Shown here: positions 58,241 to 64,000 of the stretch, piece by piece
How the letters are laid out: each line of letters opens with the position of its first letter
How positions within the stretch are numbered: position 1 is the first letter of the stretch
Source of the DNA: Hofstenia miamia
Lineage: Eukaryota; Xenacoelomorpha; Acoela; Hofsteniidae
Direction of reading: 5' to 3'
Length of the DNA: 64,000 bases
NCBI GenBank assembly: GCA_900660155.1
Contig: CABFPE010000209.1
Coordinates: 355,059 to 419,058, forward strand
Made by a program: the position numbers and the translations under genes
The notes under the pieces: generated by a model
The model's database searches: none
Seen by the model: only the letters and a program-made list of their open reading frames with translations
What the model was told of the DNA's origin: nothing

Positions 58241-58244
58241 AGTA

Positions 58245-59310
58245 CTCAATATGAATAGTTAGGTAGAACAAAAATGAGCTGAGAAAGCTGGTCAGGGAGA
58301 CCATGAAGTTATTAGCAGCAGAAAGGGCTTTCAACTTAGATGGAGATGGTGATAGTTTGTATATGGCAATGCATAAAGAAGAGAAAGGACTGCAAAGTGT
58401 AGAGGAAGCTGTGGAAGCAGAAGCACTAGACTTAAAGGAATATGTAGAAGAGCAACCTAAAGGGTCTCTACTGGCGTTAAGAATGATAAGAACAGAGGTT
58501 GAGGGAAAGAAAGCATACTAGAGAAAAATTGAAGCAGAGAGACAAACAAGTTATAGACAGAAGGTAATACATATAGAATACTGGAGGAACACAGAAAACT
58601 GTGACAAAGAAGAGAGCAACAAATGGCTAGAGGGCAGGACTAAAGAAAAAACAGAAGCACTGATAATGGTGGCACAGGAGCAAGCAATTTGGACAAACTG
58701 GGTGAAGAAGCATATAGACAGAAGAGTGGAAGTAAGTGATAAGGGTAGGCTATGTAGTAAAAGGCTGGAGACAGTAGACCGGGTTTAACAGGGTGTGAGA
58801 AAATGGCTCAGAATGAGTATAAGTTCAGGCATGACAAGTGGAAAGAATGGTACATTTGAGCTTGAGCAGGCAGTATGGGTTAAAAGCTTGAGTCATAGAG
58901 AATGAGAATAGCAAAGCAATAAAAGCGCACTTTAGTGGTAGACAAAGAGAAAAAATTGAGAATAGTGATAGAAATAGCAGTAACAAAGGACAGCAATGTA
59001 GAAAGCAAGGAGAGAGAAAAGATAGACAATTACAGGGAGATCGCAGAAGAAATAGAAAAGCTGTGGAAGTTAAAGAAAGTCAAAGTAATCCTGGTAGTTA
59101 TAGGAGCACTAGGAGCAGTGAGTAAGAAGCATAAAAGATACTTGGATACTTGGAGGAGTTGAGAATACTAACCTGGGGAGTTGACATAGTACAGAAAGCA
59201 GCGCTGTTAGGAACAGCTAGAGTCTTGAGGAAAGCTCTCAAACTCCCTGGGAACTGGTGAGTTCTCTGAGCTGAGAAAGATACCAGCAAGAAGCTGTGAG
59301 AAAAAAATGA
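58245..59310 (+). pseudogene. Dong/R4-like LINE copy 3, strongly decayed
   Basis: The sequence aligns along its length with copies 1 and 2, from the RT C-terminal region (LLAAERAFNLDGD near 58310) to the shared 3' end AAGCTGTGAGA at 59290-59300. Recognisable are VEAEALDLKEYVEEQP, a worn zinc-knuckle segment near 58740, and the endonuclease region from VDKEKKLRIVIEIAV to GALGAVSKKHKRYL at 58938-59140. The RPD part of the signature is deleted. There are many frame changes. The 3' flank has only traces of TAA repeats (AGTAATAAT), so the target array has eroded. This is the oldest of the three copies. Confidence 0.8.
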
Positions 59311-59311
59311 G

Positions 59312-60575
59312 ATAGTAATAATTTTTTTAACATTAATGTAAATACTTACAAAATAAAATATTAGTGTAAATTAATAAATACAAATACGGTACGACATAAA
59401 CAAATCAATTCACTTCGGCAAGCTGTGTAGTTGTTATAACTTAAAACAATTTTTTTTTAAAAAATCTCTTAGTTCATGTTTCGATTTTATTGATATCGGA
59501 ATATAGATGAATATAATTGTCCATATATGAAATGCGGTAAAATTAGACAATCATAGTCGTATGTTTTCTAAAATATTTTATATATATATATATATATATA
59601 TAAATTATTTTTAACCAAATGCTGTTTACTATAAATGCTGTTTAATCCGTAAATTTCTTAATCTGGATGTCTCACACATTGTAATATTTTAATAACTAAG
59701 TTTATGCGAAATAGCAATTCCATATTTTTAATTCTGAAATTGATTTCCATGAATTTTAATTGTTTCTTTGTTGTCCAAGCTGTCTTAGCGGGAATAATTT
59801 AGATCCCAAAATTCATGTAGAATAATAGTAATAGTAAGTTACATCATTGCATTGGCATAATTTCTTTTTATTTAGCAAAACTTTTTACATGAATGAGCAG
59901 AATTGATCGAGATTTCGAGCAATATGTGTAATATAAACCTCTAAATTTCAAATTTATTTATAGTAGCAGCAATTATTTATATTTAATAATTTTTTATTTA
60001 ACTCAATTTTACCAGGGGTGAGAGATTTAACCCCTTTCCATATGTTTAGATATAACTCAAAGACCGTGTTTTTAAAATAAACTATCATTATATGACTTTT
60101 TCTTTAGCTAGTTTTGCAACTTTTGACGAGAAAATTGTGCAGATAGGGTCAAGGGTTACAAAGTTATAGAGATTTAAAAAAAATCCATGAAAAACTGACA
60201 TTTTTTGAGAGTTTCAAAAATATAAATTTTGTATGTTTTCTATATTTTATTTGGCATTCTAGGCCCTTCTCTTGATTACTATTTAATAATAAAATTGTAG
60301 ACTGTAGGAGACTATGGGAGAGATTGCAGGGACAAGCTATGTTTGGTCCCGCACCCTTCTGGTTCCATGTCCGAAAGTTTTTCTTTTGAACCAGTTCCGT
60401 GAAGTTCCATTCTTGGAAAGGTAGCTTTGATCCAAGTCCCTTTTGGCTTCGTTAGTCTCTAGCATCTTTAAATTTGTCACCAGCATCAAGTTTGAAATGA
60501 TTTAATTGACAAAGAGGTCAAACATACAACATTATTGTTGCTGATCCTAAAAAATCAAAATAGCTAACGAAGTAT
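59312..60575. other. AT-rich DNA, no gene seen
   Basis: An (AT)n run lies at 59580-59603. A GC-richer stretch at 60310-60440 has no readable protein. Confidence 0.45.
59580..59603. repeat. (AT)n microsatellite
   Basis: This is an uninterrupted AT dinucleotide run. Confidence 0.95.
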
Positions 60576-60578
60576 ATA

Positions 60579-60881
60579 TTAATTGTCCATAAACCCAACC
60601 AAACAGTGCCTTTCCTTTTCTGATATCACGGTATTTTTGGTCATGGCATCTGGTCCTAATCCCTGCTTAACAGATGCAGAAACGGCCCTAGATAATCTGT
60701 CCGGCACAAATCTACGCATTATATATAAATTATTTTTCTTCAAGTTGAATTCTTTACATTCTTTAGTATTTTCGTCAGCAATAACTGTAATACGGATCAG
60801 AGTTGGAATCTGTTCGGGAGAATCAACGGTTCGGGTGCAAAATCCTGGAAAAATCGGATACGGTTTCGGGTAAGCCCACAT
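60579..60881 (-). other. unidentified 100-codon frame in a GC-richer patch
   Basis: The minus-strand frame begins MWAYPKPYPIFPGFCTRTVD and is open for 100 codons in DNA that is richer in G+C than its surroundings. I recognise no domain. The proline-rich beginning and the ACCCGAA motifs in the DNA suggest it could be part of a repeat rather than a gene. There is no splice or promoter evidence. Confidence 0.2.
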
Positions 60882-60884
60882 GTT

Positions 60885-61827
60885 CTGGGAAAACGCCAGC
60901 TACTTCAAATTGCACTAAGCAGGCCTTAATTTAATAATTATTTATTTATTGATGCCGTTTGCATGGTAGGATTCTTGGAAACAGGTCTTTATTAGCACAG
61001 CTACAATTATAATTAACAGTTAGGGTTAATGCTCGCGCATTCAAAACAACAACAGCGAACTTATGCCTTCCGGCATTTCGGTAAAAATTCAGTTAAGATG
61101 CTGTGAATTTTGAGAAATTCAATGCTTAGCGCATCTATACTAATATATATATATATATATTAGACCCCTCAGATTTAGGTGATCTCCAATTTTCGCAGCA
61201 CTACCCTTATTTGGTTTTAATATAAATAAATACCAACTTCAGAAAGTTTGAATCAATTATCTAATTGGGAACATATTGCGCGCTCGAACTTACTATCGGC
61301 ACCTAGAGATCAATAACTTTTTGGAACTGATGGTATTAAATATTTATACAAGTGATTTTGTTACCTGTCTTTGAAAAATGCCAAGATTCCCTGTAGAGAC
61401 TATGTTGTTAAACTTTTCAAGATTGTACATGAATGCTTTAACTTTAAATGTCCCTTTACTGAATGTGTATATTAACACATATGCAAATGTTTAATGAAAT
61501 CATGAGCGTCTGAATTTTCAGATGTAGCAAGTAATAAAAGGAAGTGAAAGAAATTTCTTAAATAGTTTCAATTTTGTAATATTTGCAATGATAATTGTTT
61601 AGAAGACCCTTAGAGCCTAAAATCATGTTTTTCTGTTTAAATTGCATTTCTAAATAATGAAGCACTTTACAATTTTGATGTAATTTTGTGCAGGTAAACC
61701 ATTCAGAAAAAGAAAGAAATTTATTAAATAGCAGAAATTTTGCTTGGATTCTTGCTTAAACACTTTTTATTTTGTTAAATTTATATTTTATTCTTGTATG
61801 TAACTTATGTTTCTAAATAATGCAAAA
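60885..61827. other. AT-rich DNA, no gene seen
   Basis: An (AT)n run lies at 61143-61161. Nothing else is supported. Confidence 0.5.
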
Positions 61828-62827
61828 NNNNNNNNNNNNNNNNNNNNNNNNNNNNNNNNNNNNNNNNNNNNNNNNNNNNNNNNNNNNNNNNNNNNNNNNN
61901 NNNNNNNNNNNNNNNNNNNNNNNNNNNNNNNNNNNNNNNNNNNNNNNNNNNNNNNNNNNNNNNNNNNNNNNNNNNNNNNNNNNNNNNNNNNNNNNNNNNN
62001 NNNNNNNNNNNNNNNNNNNNNNNNNNNNNNNNNNNNNNNNNNNNNNNNNNNNNNNNNNNNNNNNNNNNNNNNNNNNNNNNNNNNNNNNNNNNNNNNNNNN
62101 NNNNNNNNNNNNNNNNNNNNNNNNNNNNNNNNNNNNNNNNNNNNNNNNNNNNNNNNNNNNNNNNNNNNNNNNNNNNNNNNNNNNNNNNNNNNNNNNNNNN
62201 NNNNNNNNNNNNNNNNNNNNNNNNNNNNNNNNNNNNNNNNNNNNNNNNNNNNNNNNNNNNNNNNNNNNNNNNNNNNNNNNNNNNNNNNNNNNNNNNNNNN
62301 NNNNNNNNNNNNNNNNNNNNNNNNNNNNNNNNNNNNNNNNNNNNNNNNNNNNNNNNNNNNNNNNNNNNNNNNNNNNNNNNNNNNNNNNNNNNNNNNNNNN
62401 NNNNNNNNNNNNNNNNNNNNNNNNNNNNNNNNNNNNNNNNNNNNNNNNNNNNNNNNNNNNNNNNNNNNNNNNNNNNNNNNNNNNNNNNNNNNNNNNNNNN
62501 NNNNNNNNNNNNNNNNNNNNNNNNNNNNNNNNNNNNNNNNNNNNNNNNNNNNNNNNNNNNNNNNNNNNNNNNNNNNNNNNNNNNNNNNNNNNNNNNNNNN
62601 NNNNNNNNNNNNNNNNNNNNNNNNNNNNNNNNNNNNNNNNNNNNNNNNNNNNNNNNNNNNNNNNNNNNNNNNNNNNNNNNNNNNNNNNNNNNNNNNNNNN
62701 NNNNNNNNNNNNNNNNNNNNNNNNNNNNNNNNNNNNNNNNNNNNNNNNNNNNNNNNNNNNNNNNNNNNNNNNNNNNNNNNNNNNNNNNNNNNNNNNNNNN
62801 NNNNNNNNNNNNNNNNNNNNNNNNNNN
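61828..62827. other. assembly gap, exactly 1000 N
   Basis: This is a standard-length gap. The sequence after it repeats 54703 onward, so the join is of uncertain order or distance. Confidence 0.97.
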
Positions 62828-64000
62828 GCTTAATAAATTTATTTGCATAAATAAATTGAGGAAATGTGCAGAACCTAAATGTGTCAAAGTTATTTGTAAT
62901 AACATTTGCGGAAAAAACACGACTTTAACGTAAACTTCATCTTTAGCGAAATTATTTTGAGTGTAAGTTAACGACTTGGTTTACGGTCATGTTAACGTAA
63001 AACACCATTTGTTAACGGTGTTGTTAACGTTTTGAATTTGGATCACTTCCCTAACTAAATTAAAAGATTTAACTTACTTGTAATTGGCCTGGTTGGAGAT
63101 TCTACATGGCGACCATGACAGGCGGAAAGATCCAAATAATATCATGGAGAGTCAACAATTATTTTAGAGAGACACAGAGACATTCACTTAAACCACACAG
63201 AGAATTGAAGGCAAATTTATGTGATGAAAGCAAACACTGGAAATATCGAAAGACAAACTTGTTTAGGTCAATTATTCAACACACCTAACTTAGATGCATT
63301 GGAATGGTAAGGAAGAATCTGAACCAAAGGGAAGAGACCACTACTTATAACAAACTATTATACAATGACAAATAGAACAATAAAAGGAAGTGCTAAAAAA
63401 CCCCAAAGAGTAACGTCAACTCCAACAGCAGCAAGAGCCACACCATCTATGGATGGCACAACTCAGACCTCCGCAAGAGAACTGCAAACGATTCACTTTT
63501 CCCCAGAGACAATTCCTCAAGAGATTTACGAGATCCTAGAAAAGTCATGAAACTGAAACAATGTTGAAAAATGAAATACAACACTTAACAGAGAGATTCA
63601 AACAAATCAACAAAGAAAGGGAAAAGTTAATAAGAGAACTGAATGCAGATTTGAGTTTAAAATTGGAAACTATTCCAACAAGACGTGAGAAAGTTAACCC
63701 AATAATTAGCCGACTCTAACTATGATTTGTTCTCTCACATAAGCAAGGGGATGCTAGACAACATAAGGAATCAATTCAAATTAAAATGCAACGTCCACTA
63801 CAAACTAGAGAGAATGATTAGAAAAGCAGTCAACATACAAGCAATTATCAAGGTAACACTCTAGAATATACGAGAGAGCAGAATGGAACAGAGACGCATC
63901 AACATAGAGAAATAACTTTAAAACAAAAGTGGCAATAAGAAATTTTGAAGAAAAGAAACCAGAAAAGATATTTGATTCAAAACTAAAAAGGGAAAAACGA
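62828..64000 (+). mobile_element. Ty3/gypsy-like LTR retroelement fossil, 5' part (copy 2, runs off the window)
   Basis: This interval is nearly identical to 54703-55876, with an offset of 8124-8125 bp and only a handful of differences visible. It includes the right half of the same Harbinger-like MITE (ending 63051, flanked by TAA), the LTR-like end, the primer-binding-like site and the gag-like region. The left part is hidden by the gap, and the element continues past 64000. It carries the same broken state as copy 1, which means the two descend from one already broken insertion by duplication, or are one locus assembled twice. Confidence 0.7.

Overview
The window is AT-rich invertebrate (metazoan) nuclear DNA. 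The signs are a spliced host gene with GT...AG junctions, very low gene density, many trinucleotide and (AT)n microsatellites, and a mixed population of old transposable elements: CR1-like and Dong/R4-like LINEs, a Penelope-like remnant, Tc1/mariner, hAT-, piggyBac- and Harbinger-like DNA elements, and Ty3/gypsy-type LTR fossils. A cnidarian or an arthropod would both fit; the sequence does not settle the phylum. Several junctions of overlapping but about 5% different sequence suggest a draft assembly of a heterozygous genome.

Layout. 1-4.67 kb: featureless AT-rich DNA. 4.67-6.84 kb: a Dong/R4-like LINE copy sitting inside the (TTA)n tail of an older CR1-like LINE. 8.24-8.62 kb: a miniature inverted-repeat element. 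10.65-16.33 kb: minus-strand CR1-like LINE sequence (apurinic-type endonuclease plus reverse transcriptase), split by a 1000-N gap and by single-N contig joins with duplicated flanks. 18.0-21.8 kb: a mariner 3' scrap, a Tc1 element with both ends and TA target duplication (18385-19827), and a decayed mariner-like transposase. 25.05-25.74 kb: an unidentified GC-richer patch. 28.87-30.2 kb: an LTR-element remnant on the minus strand. 31.96-33.44 kb: a foldback element with repeated subterminal motifs. 35.32-39.33 kb: the only convincing host gene, an SLC18B1-like MFS transporter with two coding exons on the minus strand, whose 2.7 kb intron holds a second Dong-like copy in a (TAA)n array. 40.3-40.6 kb: a Penelope-like GIY-YIG remnant. 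41.43-41.49 kb: a possible isolated first coding exon. 44.57-45.53 kb: another LINE remnant. 45.95-47.08 kb: a piggyBac-like non-autonomous element. 47.52-48.05 kb: a hAT-like MITE with an exact 8-bp target duplication; a fragment of the same family lies at 49.95 kb beside a decayed transposase. 53.2-54.3 kb: dispersed repeat and LINE 3' end. 54.3-56.57 kb: a broken Ty3/gypsy-like fossil carrying a Harbinger-like MITE. 58.2-59.3 kb: a third, most decayed Dong-like copy. 62.83-64.0 kb: after a second 1000-N gap, a near-identical second copy of the LTR fossil's 5' part.

There is no operon-like or defence-like system. The interesting biology is transposon ecology: microsatellite tails left by one LINE family serve as landing sites for a (TAA)n-specific LINE, and several small non-autonomous DNA elements have clear ends but no source transposase in view.
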